A stretch of DNA of 64,000 bases, taken from positions 9,954,501-10,018,500 of the forward strand of contig CM062219.1 of assembly GCA_031216445.1 (NCBI GenBank). Reading direction: 5' to 3'. The notes beneath the pieces were generated by a model. The model did no database searches and was not told the DNA's origin. It saw only the letters and a list, made by a program, of their open reading frames with translations. This document shows, piece by piece, positions 1-12,680 of this stretch; position 1 is the stretch's first letter, and each line of letters starts with the position of its first letter. The stretch is from Lateolabrax maculatus (taxonomy: Eukaryota; Chordata; Actinopteri; Acropomatiformes; Lateolabracidae). A program made the translations under genes and the position numbers.

Positions 1-603
1 CTAAGTTCCTCCTCAGGTCCCAGCGGGAATAGAACTCTGCCATTTGTTTTCATTACTTCCCTTGGCTGTAGATGGGAGGACGACGTGTGTGTGACTGTGT
101 TTGTGTGCATGTATGTTTAGAGAAGTGGCTGCATGTGTATGTCTGTGTCTGCTTCTATTCCTGCAAAAAAGAAAAAAGAAAAAAGCACTGCACAAAAAAA
201 AAAAAAAAACAGGCATTTTTTCATTTCCAGCACTGTATGGGTTTAATCAAACATATTCACTCGTAAACACACCACTTCGATTCCAAACCTCCTTCTATGT
301 ATAGTATTTGTGCTTGGTCTGTAGAGGTGACATTACTGTTTGGAATTGTTCCACCACCCTTCGTGGCATACAATATTGGCTATGGCCACTTTATTGCATT
401 AGCCTCAGAATATCTAATAAACACGCAAAGGTTATAAAAATTGATTTGCTCGCAAATGTGTTTTCATTCATTCACAGTGCTATGACCTAAGCCAACTTTT
501 GCTGAACTAAATGTGCAACCAGCTTATTTTTGGTGGTTTATGTTAAAGCAAAAGACACAATATCCTTTGTCACTTCAGGCCAAAGATGAAATTGTGACCT
601 GTG

Positions 604-637
604 ATAGAAAATTCTTTTCCATAGAAAATTCTTTTCC
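604..637. repeat. 17-bp perfect tandem duplication
   Basis: The unit ATAGAAAATTCTTTTCC is present twice, head to tail (604-620 and 621-637), with no mismatch. A perfect, unspaced copy suggests a recent slippage duplication. No function is implied. Confidence 0.9.
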
Positions 638-1252
638 ATATATCTCTATACACACCCTTACATTTTCACCAAGTTGATCATATGCACATAATCAATTAGG
701 TTATGTTTAGCATTCAGATAGACAAATAATGAGACAGTTCATAAAAGTAATAAGGATTACTGGAGCAGACTTAAGAGAAAAGTAAAGTAAGCTAAAGAAC
801 CAAGTATGATACAAAATATGTTAAATGTTAAATGAATGTGTTAAATGGATACTATTAATTCTAGATAAACACAATCAGAAATGTCTGTAATTCTGATAAT
901 GTATAAAGTATACAGTGCATTTACATGAGATTCATCTAATATCTGCAGAGAAACAGTGTCATTAAAACAATAATTGGCAACCAAACAGCAACCTGTGCTA
1001 TTTCAGTGTCACTGCACGCTCACAGTGCAGAAAAAAATTGGCCATGTTTGTACTAAAGCAGCACAAAATAGAATCACAGAGAAAGCAAGGAAGTGGAAGC
1101 CGCTGTCTTTTATAAACAGTGAGAAAACACTATAGAAATAATGTCAGCCATATTTACTATTGTCAAGCTGTGAGAACACCTCTGAACTTCACCTATTTAC
1201 AAATGCATTTCTCTGGTTTGAATGTGTTTTGTCTTGTTACTGCTTCTCTTTT

Positions 1253-1290
1253 ACACACACACACACAGACACACCCCCACACACACACAC
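1253..1290. repeat. Interrupted (CA)n microsatellite
   Basis: A run of CA dinucleotides broken by GAC and a short C-run. Short open frames on both strands across it are artefacts of the repeat. Confidence 0.9.
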
Positions 1291-2133
1291 GACTCAGATT
1301 AGTTCCAGCTTTTACCCTGGGTGTCTGTTGGAGCTGAAGTGAAGACATCTTGTCCTTCTTTAAAGCATGTAGCATTAACACCTTTGCCCCCTGTGTAAAC
1401 CCTGAGTACTGACCCACAGCGGAGAATGAGAAACACACAACTCTTTGGGATTCAGCGTGTGTAACCCGCAGACCTGTGTGCAAATGTAACTACCGCACAG
1501 AGCAGCACTTTTCAGTCAAAGCTCCATGGGAAGGAAGGAATCAAAAGTGAATATTGGAGGTGATGGAGAAAATGAAAGTGTGTGGATGTGTGCATGCACT
1601 TCTGTGTTCTTTGGGGGACGGGCTGACTAAACAGGCCAGGAGGCTGGTGAAGCAGAGGCCTTGAACCAGAGGTGTGAACAGAGAGATCCGCTCACATATT
1701 TGGCACATAACTTAAAAAAAATATTTTTAAAGATTTGTTGTAGCCTCTGTCCATCTCTGTCTTCTTCACATGCAGGCAGAATTTGTTTTGTTTTTTTATT
1801 ACTAGTAAGATCATTTAAGGATCAGTTACGATATAAAACTGCTTTTGCAAACAAACACTGTATCTCCTGACATTGACAGAAATGGACACAGAAGTGGACA
1901 CACACAGTACAAAGTATGTAGTGTATACATGTAAACTGGCTATAGCGTAATGAATTTAGATATGCATTTAAGAAAGAACACAGATAACGAAAAAATTACA
2001 TGAATTCCCAGAACCATTGTTGGCTGAAAAGGGGAAATGATTTTCTCTAATGTATCTCTGTGTTGTGTCCTTGTCCTCCCACGACTGGTCTGCACACCAA
2101 CAGTAAGGGGTCCTGCAAAACATGGGTCATGGC

Positions 2134-2135
<2 letters not shown>

Positions 2136-2169
<34 letters not shown>

Positions 2170-2211
2170 CAGACAACAAGAGAAAGAGAGAGCGAGAGGG
2201 GGAAAGAGAGT
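2136..2211. repeat. (GT)n followed by GA-rich purine tract
   Basis: A pure (GT)15 block at 2136-2165 is followed by a degenerate AG/GAGA tract to about 2211. CA/GT next to GA is a typical fish compound microsatellite. Confidence 0.9.
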
Positions 2212-3178
2212 TTGCCAGTGACAAGGAAGTCAAATAAAAGGGAAGAAAAGCTCCATTTCCCCAGCTAAATGTACCCCTGGGAGGCATAAGGGAAAGAGAG
2301 AGAGCAAGAAAGAGAGCAGGGTTATGAACCGACAATACTCGTGCAAGGATCCAGATTTACAACTACCAAGCCCTAAGAGCTCTGCCATGCTTATTTCTAC
2401 AGCCAGTTAAAACAAATTGCAGCCATGTTTCAATCACCCACATCCTCTTCTTGCTCATCCGCTCAGGCCAGGCTTTTGGCTGCTGTATTATTTCTCTCTC
2501 AATTACTCCTGCATAAATACTTTCCTCTAGTGAGGCAATCTTCATCCACTGGAAAGTCCCCACATGCTGTACATACACCCACATTCTCCCCAACCCTGAG
2601 TACTCTCTACAATCCCCTCTTTTCTTCTTATGTCAACTCAATCTGGGACCTGGAGTAACATAAAAAGGAAATGGACGCTGTTTTGAGAAACTGTCGGCAC
2701 TTTTTATTTTGTTTACTTGGATTTCATCATCAGAGTGCAACTTTTGTCCTTGGAGACTGACACGTCGGCTTGATCTTTACAGTCAAAATTATAGTTATCT
2801 GCTACTGTTTTGCCATTTAATCATTCTTTCAAAAGAAAGGGAAACATACGCAGTTACTTCCATACTCAGTGAAATTCCTGACCTATGGAGGCATGGATGA
2901 GAGCACAAGAAATGAATAAATACTCCCTTTTCTGTATGTTTGATTGCGAGTTGTGGTAGAAACCTTTTGTAACCCGATACGCTGTTTGATTTGGGTTCAA
3001 ATTTGAGAGAGCAACGTCGGGCAGAAGGAGTGGGGTGGGGGTAGAGGATGGTTGGGGGCAGGTTTGGGGTCACAAGAGTGTCTTTTTCATGTTGCAGATT
3101 AGAAGCAGATGTCGGTGGGATTACACCACCAGTGTCATCACTCACCCCACAGCCCCACCTCCATCCTTACACATTAAT

Positions 3179-3181
<3 letters not shown>

Positions 3182-3238
<57 letters not shown>
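3182..3238. repeat. Long perfect (CA)n microsatellite
   Basis: An uninterrupted CA dinucleotide run of about 57 bp. It is probably length-polymorphic. The poly-Thr-His reading frames across it are not genes. Confidence 0.95.
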
Positions 3239-3239
<1 letters not shown>

Positions 3240-3508
3240 CAGTTAGAAAAGTTTCACAGTGCTCTCAACCGTTCATACAGCAACAGGGTGAGCAAAGAGC
3301 ATCAATGACTGATGTGATGCACTGTGCCATAGCTAAATTGGCCAATTTCAAGCTGAACTAAAGCAAACTGAATTGTATGAAAGTATATTGAGTATGGAAG
3401 TCTGATTCTTGAACCATGATTCCCGAACAAATCTTTTTAAATTGAACATCTCCTTAAAATGAATCACTCAAATCAATTTAAAAACACGAACAAACCAGAA
3501 AAAAATGA

Positions 3509-3530
3509 ACACACACACACACACACACAC
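3509..3530. repeat. Short (CA)n microsatellite
   Basis: An eleven-unit CA run with an imperfect extension (AAACACACAG). Confidence 0.9.
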
Positions 3531-3910
3531 AAACACACAGTTCCTTAAGAGACTACTGGAATGCATTTATTGTGAAGCAGCTGCTGGAATGTGAGGTACA
3601 TGGAAGTGTTTAGCCATTGAATACTGACTCATTGCTTCATGAAAGTTAATCTCAATCAAGATTTGTACATTTTTTGTTGCTGTTTTGTTATAGGATCAGT
3701 TTGAAATATTCCCATGGAGGAATGGATTTCGTCAAAGCTCTGACAAAGCATGAAAAAGTTTTGGGGTTTTTTTGTATTCGCTTGGGAATCTGGCATGAAG
3801 CAGGGGAATCTAGTTCATGAATGAAAGAACCAAATACTTTCTGGATATGTTTTTGAATGAAAGGATCCAATTGAATCAAACACTTGCTCCGTGAATGACA
3901 CACTGGAGTC

Positions 3911-3934
3911 GTACTGTCATACGTACTGTCATAC
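3911..3934. repeat. 12-bp tandem duplication
   Basis: GTACTGTCATAC is repeated twice without spacer (3911-3922 and 3923-3934). This is a simple local duplication. Confidence 0.85.
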
Positions 3935-6863
3935 TTTACAATGTGTTGTTGACGGAAAAACTTTTCAGTGTTTCGAGCAAATATTTTAGCATTTAATTGA
4001 GTGGTTAGCACTGGCAACTTTAAGAACATTGATTATCAGGTTTGTCTGCCCTTCAAAATAAAAGTTTCTCATCTTGCTTTCCCCAAAAAATGCAAAAAAT
4101 TGCCATTAAATTTGACTTTTGGTGACATCTGATGGCATTATATATTGCACTAATGATAACATTAATGCTGTATCCCTCTCTAATGTATCTACATCATTTC
4201 AATCATGTCCCCAAATCCACCCCCACCACTGACCCCAATACAATGCACTTCACAGGGCCTTGAAGTGGTCCTGGCCTGGAAGATAAATGATGTGACTGAG
4301 GAACTGCTGTCTACAAAGAGCTTATTGGAGTCAATGGGGTCTAATCCTGAGACCGCTGCAACCGTACATGTTCAAATGTGTGTGTGCATGTGAACACTGT
4401 TAGTACAGATGTAAGGAAATATGTATATAACGCTTATATTTGAACCAAGCCTCTGAGTGTGGCATTAGCAGGCGTGGTCTGCTTGGTCGTAGCTGTTTGA
4501 TGTCAGCAGAGGGGTGTTGTGTGGTGTTGGTACAGAGGACAGGAGCCTAGAGGCTCCATAGGGGATAGCTGTGAGGAGTAAAAGCTGCAACACAGTGCTT
4601 ATTGTTCATGACAGGAACCACACTGGGGCTGTGAGTATGGTCACAGCTGCTGAGAACATCACCACATCATGATATAGTTTTGTTATTCTGACCACTGCGA
4701 CCAGCTAGTGAAGCCTGGCAGGCTTTTCTGATGGGAGTCAGAAGTCCTGACCGGATGTCAGAGGTTACTGTGGATCAACTATGACTGTGAGCATTCATAA
4801 AAGATTTGTGGTCATATGAATATGGGGACAACTTTGCTGAGAGGAGAGAGATTCAATGTGTTTGTCATTTGAAGTGAGGGATGGAGACCTTGTGGAGAAA
4901 GAGGAACATGTGTATGACTTAAGAACAGTTGATATCTATGGAAGATGAAGCAGATGTTTACACAAGGATGCAGAATCCTAAAATGTCGTTATCAGGGTTT
5001 TATCAGGAAGAGGACACAAAAGCTTATAAAGTGGACTTGGCGTGTGTGTGTGTGTGTGTTCTGAGATCACAGAGACAGCTGAGGCTCCAGTCACTGTCCA
5101 AGTCTGGGAGGAGATTTGGAGGTGCTGCTGCTGTAGCAGACAGACTCGTGGAGATTAAAGAACTTAAGATAGACAGACATTCAGAGAAGTTCAAAGACTG
5201 CAATATAGCAGGTTTTTTATGAGAGGATGTCTATGAGAGATTGCCGACCACAGCAGCACTTAACAGACACATAATTGCAAAAAAAAAAAAAAAGTCCTTA
5301 TCTCAACATGCCATTCAGTCTCTTTTAGTGTTAAAAAAGTAAGCAGGTTAGTTAAGGTAACCCTACTTAATTCCACAACAAATTTATTTATTTTTAAAAT
5401 TGTTTATAGGTTGTGTCATTTTCTTTTTACTATTTCAGTGGTCAGTTTTATTCTCTCTAATTAAATGTGTTAATTCACTACAGAATCATCGAACAATCTA
5501 ACCCTGTTGTTTTTTTTCTGGTCTTTTGAGACATTTTGGGTTTTGGAACTTAATGATAGACTAAATGACCAAGATGGAGGTTTCTACTGACTAAATATCA
5601 ATTGCTATCTACCCCTGGCGAGGTATATGTGGAGCCATTGGATCAAATCCACCCTGTGCTGTTGTACCTCTTTATCTTTTTGTTTTCAGTCACAGATGTT
5701 AAACACTTCAACCAACATAAAGTCATGTACTAGTTCCTCCCACAACACTAGAAGAATAATACACAAAACAGAGATGTTACGGGCACGAGACACAACCTAA
5801 ATGGTGCCTGTCATGACCTATATTTAGTTTCAAAGGGTAACTCTGTCCCCTCTTATCTCCTCCACTACATGGTGACTGCATGCGAGCCCTGAGTGCTTTC
5901 TGAGAACAGCCCTAGAGCCCCGAGAGCCTACTCTTGAGTAACTATCTCCATGCTCTTGACCCAGCCGCACAGCATGTAGATAGCCTTAACTGTGATAACT
6001 GATGCACAGTGGCAAAATGTATCTCTGTATTACTCCTTTTAAAATTCTTCACAAAGTACAGTGAAAGGTTTTCAAGTGTTTTGTTTTGGTTTCTGCTGAG
6101 ATTTGGTTCATGATTTATTTTATCAGTTGATGTAATTAAGAAAAAAACTATCACAAGATGATTTGTGCAGCCCCAAAAAAGTTTTACAGAAAATAGTTTC
6201 AGCTCTCTGTACATTTTGTAAATGATCAGCCAAGCAGAGTGCATTATTACTGGACACTGTTAAACACCAACAGTTTTACCACTTTGCAGTTCTCTGAAAA
6301 TAATTCTTAATATTCATAGCAGAATTAAAACCAAATTATTGTAGTTTGACATGGAGTAATGCAGCCGAGGCCATATATTCATGTTTAATTTATCTTCATT
6401 GCCTTGACCTGCACCCGTATCAGGGATTTATATCCCAAATCTACTCCCTCTGACCTACAATTAACCTTAAAGAAATCAGCAAGACACACAGTCTTTTGTG
6501 TTTCTGTGTCTCTTAAGTGTGCGTGTGCATGCACATGCATGCATGTATGTTTTTCCACATCCTCTCCATCCCCTCTCTTTTCTTTTTAGCTCCTCCATGT
6601 TACTTTTCAGCAATTGAAATCATGGTAATGACTGGGGAAGGAAAAAGAATGTTCTTTCAATAGATAATTAGGGAGATTGGTTTACCAGGGCCACTCAAAG
6701 CCTATTCAAATGCAGGGCTGAGGCCAGGCCTTGTAGTCTGCTGAGCCCAAAAGGCTCCCAAGAGAGGCATTCGCCTTGGCTTCATTTCTCAGAGCAGGTG
6801 CCTGGCAGGTAGTCAATGGAGACGGCCAGTTGAGATATATAAGAGACCCATCCCCCTGGACAA

Positions 6864-6911
6864 GGGGTCAACATCACAGGTCAGGGGTCATGAGCGGAGG
6901 TCACAAGGTCA
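6864..6911 (+). promoter_or_regulatory. Cluster of five nuclear-receptor half-sites (DR1 + perfect DR2)
   Basis: Five direct half-sites occur in 48 bp, all in the same orientation: GGGTCA (within 6864-6870), AGGTCA 6878-6883, GGGTCA 6885-6890, AGGTCA 6898-6903 and AGGTCA 6906-6911. Sites two and three form a DR1 (1-bp spacer, as bound by RXR, COUP-TF or HNF4 dimers). Sites four and five form an exact DR2 (2-bp spacer CA, a known RAR/RXR arrangement). The motifs are seen directly; receptor binding is inference. A retinoid-responsive element about 28 kb upstream of a T-box gene is biologically plausible. Confidence 0.5.
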
Positions 6912-8333
6912 ATGTTTAGCACACAGGACTGGCCAGATGACTGGAAATGCACCCTGGACAGCCAGCTATCAGTTATATGAATGAATGTGTGCAGGAAGTG
7001 GAGGTACTACTGTTGTTGATTGACAGCTAGCTTTTCTTTCACTTTTATCTAGATAAAACAGCACACTAAATTAAAAAATAAATAAATAAATAAAGACTTC
7101 ACCTGCTCTCCCAAAATTCTTCAGCCAAAATCAACATAATCCTGCTTGTGTCTATTAGTCAAAGAAATACTCAGCTATGTCTTATAATTTAACTTTTTGT
7201 TTCTAATTGGCACCCAATGTTAAAAATCTGAATTTCTCCAAAAGATGACAAGCTGAGTATTTAAAAATTCCAGGTGCTGTTCATATTTAAATTCATATTT
7301 GTGTGACCTTACTTTAGTCTTACTGTATAACTCATAAACATTATGTAATTTTATTTATATGTGACTCTTTATTACTTAAACTTTTCATCTTTGACATTCC
7401 AATGGATTTTCTCATCATCAGCTGCGACAGCTTCATTGGAGCATTATTATTTTACATTAGATGAGGACTTGTGGTCCCTGTTCACAAATATGCTTAAAAT
7501 TCCTCCCCACAATAAGAGCGGTGCAGGATTAGAGGTCAGAGGTGATGTGCACTCTAATTTCTAATTAAATTTCAGTGTGGAAAAGTGATCTGTCATTGCC
7601 CATGAGCTGCTATTGACAAGGGCTCAGCTACCATGGCTTCACACGTAAAGGGATCAACCCCCCACCTTAATACCCCCTACCAGCCACCACCCCTGGACTC
7701 CAGCCACCTCGGGCTCCCTGGCTGCACCCCAAGGGAAACACTATATAAATGTCAATGTACTAAGAAACTGCTACTGAAGGAGTCACAGCCAACATGCAAG
7801 TGGGAAGCACATGGAATTCTACCAGAGCTTTTTTCCTATCTGTCACTCTAGTGGTGGTTCCTGGAAATGCAGCAGTGATTTAGGGTCAGATCTTCTTACA
7901 TACCAGTGGACCTGAGCTTCTGTAACTGAAACTCTGTTGGGTTGGCAAAATGTGCAAACGCAATCTGGCTGTGCATGCACCCATACACATGTAAGGGAAT
8001 GATTACAGAAGATACTACAGTATACAAAGAAATCTCAACTCTAACCCTATGTTGCGTCCACTGTTCAGGTAGCTACAACCCATTCTCCATTAGCATTTGT
8101 GGCAATAAGCACAGCAACATATCCAATATGCATGTCAATTTTTCTCTCTCCAATCAAATAGAAAGCCTGTGAAGTAAATATCTATTTTCTTACAGCCTGA
8201 CTGTTTACAACATGAGGGAGCGGCAATATAAACAGTGTGTGGCAAATGAGGAATTTCTTTTAACATATCGTCCTGGCCAGCATATGCTAGATATAGGAAA
8301 CCCATAGCGTCAGTGGCTCCATATTGGCTACAG

Positions 8334-8360
8334 AGGTCAAAGGCTAGGGAAGGTCAAAGG
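8334..8360 (+). promoter_or_regulatory. Paired AGGTCAAAGG sites
   Basis: The decamer AGGTCAAAGG occurs twice, at 8334-8343 and 8351-8360, both on the + strand with starts 17 bp apart. It combines an AGGTCA receptor half-site with a TCAAAG core that resembles a TCF/LEF site or an incomplete DR1. Which factor uses it cannot be told from sequence. Confidence 0.35.
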
Positions 8361-8659
8361 TGTCATCCTCCTTTCTCATCATGAAGTGCATTAACATCTT
8401 CTCCCTGTCCTGTCTTATCCAGATGGCTACCAGGCCACTGGACAGATGCCCCATTTTAAAATATCTTAGGGATCCAAAACGCACCATCGAGAATAAATAT
8501 GGCTCCATCTTTAGGACATCATATTTCAAAGGAATATGGATATGGATACGGGTGGATATAGGGTGCATAAGCCCAGGCTGTGTTAGGCATGCCTTAATTG
8601 ATTCTTGGTCCAATTGTAACAGCTTGCTCTCTTTAGTTTATGTTTTAACTATTAAACTT

Positions 8660-11600
8660 TTCATTTAATTTAAAGAAGGGGATAAAAGAGGAATGCAGAG
8701 AAGTAAGGGAAAGTGTTGGTGAGACTTGAGACTGTGTGTCATAGGTGGTAAATCATTAGATATGATCTGGGTAGAGACCAAGTCAGACATACTAAACATT
8801 TCACATTTGACACACAAGTCAGAAAAACAATGTTCAGTATTTTTTTTCCAAGAATAAAGCAAAAATAAACATCAAAGAACATACATTTGAAAAAATTCAC
8901 TTATCCAAGGTCATCACATAGTGAGCAAATTGTTACACCACAGTTAAAAACGGTAGACTAATGATGCCAGGTTGTTGCTATTGGCAGAAGACCAAGATCC
9001 ATGTTCAGAAAGGGCCAGAGACCTTACCAGTAGGAAATTACCTCACTTGTGTGCCTAAGTAATTAAATCACCTGGTCTAGGAGTGCATGTATGGCATTCT
9101 TCCACTTTGCGTGAGTATGTCAGATGAAAGCCAAACCCACATGATTGATTGCTTTCAAAACTGAAAGAAAAAGAATATCAAAATTCATAAAAGTTAGTCC
9201 ATCAAAACTTATCATCTAGTGTAGATGACCCCACCTCCCAGAGCCTGTCATAATTTTTACAGCACCAAAACTCTTCCAGGCATGCTTGCAGTCAAATGAA
9301 TGGAGACACTCCAAGCCAAATAGACCATGGCATCCTGCCGGCAGTTTTGGGTTGGCCCTCATGCAGCCTCTCAGACAGCACACACATTTATGTTTGCAGA
9401 GAGCAACAGTGACTCATACACACTTTCTCATACACACATCCACAAACATATACGGCACGCTACCCTGCCTGGAGACCTCTGACTTGAACCTGCTGCTCTC
9501 ACTCAGCAATACATAAATCACTGGCCTCTCAGCAGCACTGCTGGCCCTTAGTGCCATGCTGAACTTGACTCCACGGGAATAAAAGTCCGTAACTGGATAC
9601 AAAAACTAATCCAGGCCAGAGACAATTGCTGGCATACGGAGGTCCTAGAAGTGCTGATACCCCCCTGTGACAATATGCTGTCTGTCATGAGACCTTTGAC
9701 TTCTGCAGTAAGGCCTGCTAGGTGCTACTGGTCAGAGAACAGAGAGACAGGAGAATGAGTGAGTAGATGGGGGAAAGGGGGTGATGAAGACATAACCTGT
9801 CAAGTTGCCCTCATTCTAGGTCTCGCCACCCGTTTCTTCAAATATGCTTCCCAAAACACACACACACAAATTTGCGGTTATTGTGTTTTGAAATATTTCG
9901 ATTTTATGCTACTTTATACATCTCACCCACTTCTTTTCAGAAGGATATATTGTACGTACTTACTTTAACATCAGTTTTGTACAACATAAAATCACAAATA
10001 GTTGCTACAATATGTCACAATGTATTGTGTTTCTGGGACACAGGACTACACTGCTGAGCCTTCTGGAGGGTCTTACCTAATTGAACAAAATATAGAAGTA
10101 AGAATGAGTCAGTTTGATAACCCCAAATTATCACAGTGATTGATGAAAGTTAGAGTAAGTAGAGGTGGTGCCTTTGTTATGGTCCTGCATATTTATGAGA
10201 CTATATTGAAATACAAAACTTCATTTTGACTTCTCAGTTTTCTTTTGCTGCCCTGTTAGTCTAGTTATACTATTGACAAGCCAGAACAACAAAGCCCTAA
10301 ACAACACCCTTCTGTAAATAATCCAACACCCTCATACCACTCCCTAACTGTCTAACTGCGCTCCTGCAGTGATTTCTAAGCCTCCATCCCAGCCCCCAGT
10401 CACAGCTACAGGCTCACCAGCTCCAGTAATACAGGAATGCCTCTGTACTCTTCTGTCCTGATAGAGTGGCCACTGTTTCACTCTGATAACATCAGGCACC
10501 AGGGTCTGCACAGCCATGGGGCTTCAAGACACACTTTTATGACTTAAGTATCTGGGACTGATATCTGCAGCCATCAGCTCAATACACTCTCATCACATAC
10601 TTTCACAGACACTCAGACACTCTCTCTCTCTCCGTCTCACAGATGAGACACAAACACATGCACACACGTGTGTACGCACACACTCCCATGCCTGCCAACA
10701 TGCACGTGGACACACAACCTCACTCTAACTATTTATTCTGCCTCCCATTATTTTTTGGTCAGACATACACAACTGAACCTATAGGCTATATTCTATGGAC
10801 TAAATTTAATCTTCAGTCAACTTGTCTTTCAGTAGCCACAGAAATTACTCCTAATTTTAACCACTTAACCCTAAACTAGTAACTTAAATGTAATTATTAA
10901 CCTGACTCTAATGCCTAACCGTAATACTGGACCAAATACTACATTTAAACCCAGTAACCCTAAACCTAACTCACAGATAACTTTGTTAATGTAAAGACCA
11001 AAAAATAAACAAAAATGTCTTTCTCCATCCCCAGTTTATTATCAGTGTAAAGAAACATAGAAAACACACAAGGTGACCAGTCTAAATCAAATAGACTTCA
11101 AACTGCTACTTACTACTACTATTTAATGTTGTGTTTGAAGAACCTATTATAGTAGCACAACCAAGTACCATACTATTAATAAGACATTCAGAAGGATGTA
11201 TCCATTTACCTTGTTTTTCATGATGTAGGATTCTACTGTATATCAAAGAATCAAGAAACATGGGGGGATATCTGGAATAAAACCTTCTAAACTCAAGGTC
11301 CACTTACTAGCTCATTCAAGAACTTCTGTCAGGATCGACCATGGCCATTTTGGGCCAAGCGTTATAAAAGTACATTTATTTTCTTCTCCGTATACTGGAT
11401 AGTCTGTGCCAGCCTTCATTTGAGCCTCTGCTCTGGGACTTTCCAACTTGATGTGGATGACATTTAACAACCTTTCTCCCAACTGTTTCTGCCATGTTTG
11501 ATCAAACTACACAATACGGGGTACTTGAGGGATTTGGAGATGGAAAAAATGCATTACCTGGATGTATGTGCATTTTCTGTACATACACATTGTTGATGTT

Positions 11601-12180
11601 GCACACATGATGAGATTTCCAGATGCATAGTATGCTGGCAGTCATACATTTGTAACTGTTGATAAAAAGCATCCAAAAGGGGCCAAATATTCAAGTCAGA
11701 ATTTAGACATTATATGATGGCTGGAGTTAGGTAAAATTAACTTCATACAACAGCTGCCATAAGAATGTCTACAAAGACAAGCTTGAATACTTTCATCTTG
11801 GACACAGTTCTGACAAGTTTATTGCATCAGTGTCATTTTCGAACAGGCTTGGCTTTGAGGGATAGACAAATAAAAGAACAAATGATAACTCAAAACAAAA
11901 AGTTCGTTGTCACAAACTAAGCATTCTTACAGCTGTACTATAACTTGTCTTATAAAACCGATGCATCCAGTTAATGAAAAATGTGTGCAGACACCACATA
12001 TACCCTTTACTCCTCTTTGACCCAAGAAAAGGCAGTGTGTGCCTTTTGATGGACAGCACCACTTCACTCTTTCACATTGATGGTCAGTCACACAAACAAA
12101 AAGAGGGATGAGATGAGTTTCTCAGGGGAGTGAGGATAATAAAATCAGGGTGTCTGTGTGTCCTGAGCGGGGGCCATATT
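8660..12180. other. Intergenic DNA, no gene seen
   Basis: AT-rich non-coding sequence with short CA patches (near 9856 and 10650-10680) and a degenerate AACCCTA-like stretch near 10860-10975. I see no exon, RNA gene or clear mobile element. Confidence 0.55.
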
Positions 12181-12680
12181 TGATGCTCTAACAGAATGAA
12201 GGTCTTTGGCGGCCCAGCCTGGCAGTCTTTTAGCTAAAGCAAGCAGATTTCATTGAAGCCTGGCCACCTTGGCTGAAGAGCCATTACTCCCGGGTTTTTC
12301 TATACATTAACCATGCTACAGCAGCACAAGTGCATTACAGGCTGCCGCCCCAGCAGGGCCCAATTGTACTAGCTCTTGTTAAATATTACCCCAACAGAGC
12401 TTTTGATTTTATTGTCATTTTTTTCTCCCCATACCGCTTATCCTCCTCCCCTCCCCCGATCAGATTAGGATCGATTGCTGCATGGCAGAGCTGGCCCAGA
12501 CATGAGGACCAGAACAACGCTACAGCGTGATTGTCCTCTTCAGGCTCCGCCTTGGAGACTATTCAGGCGACTAAATAGAATGATTTGCCCTTAGATGTCA
12601 AATTTCCTCCGAGACAAGGATGTCAATACCAATTAGATTGTCTGCAGTTGCCTTAGTTACGCCAGCCTGCCCCACACCAC
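12180..12680. promoter_or_regulatory. Candidate conserved non-coding element
   Basis: This 500-bp block has balanced composition and no simple repeats. It has the look of a developmental enhancer: an AATTAGATTG homeodomain-type motif near 12632, GATTAGGATCGATTG near 12463-12477, and several TAAAT/ATTG cores set among GC-rich words such as CTGCCGCCCCAGC. There is no extended open frame with coding character. The call rests only on composition and motif density. Confidence 0.3.

Larger units (their letters stand above)
1..6600. other. Upstream intergenic DNA, no gene seen
   Basis: About 6.6 kb of AT-rich non-coding sequence. All open frames are short, and many run through poly-A or CA repeats. 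None shows a recognisable domain, a convincing Kozak start with codon bias, or a pair of splice sites framing an exon. It contains several CA/GT microsatellites and two small tandem duplications (listed separately). By vertebrate synteny this is the distal 5' flank of tbx3, on the med13l side; that placement is an inference. Confidence 0.6.
6600..8660. promoter_or_regulatory. Candidate cis-regulatory block with nuclear-receptor half-sites
   Basis: This stretch differs from its flanks. It has mixed base composition, few simple repeats, and dense short motifs of the kind seen in vertebrate conserved non-coding elements: TAATTA-type homeodomain cores near 7560, AGGTCA-type receptor half-sites at 6864-6911, and TCAAAGG sites at 8334-8360. 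No coding exon is visible. Assignment as an enhancer of tbx3 or a neighbour is an inference from motif density alone; alignment to other fish would decide it. Confidence 0.35.

Noticed and set aside
3999..4016. GTGGTTAGCACT word resembling the A-box of fish tRNA-derived SINEs
   Set aside because: The rest of the SINE head, the B-box and a tail are absent.
10860..10975. Telomere-like AACCCTA words
   Set aside because: The units are degenerate and spaced irregularly, without a tandem TTAGGG array.
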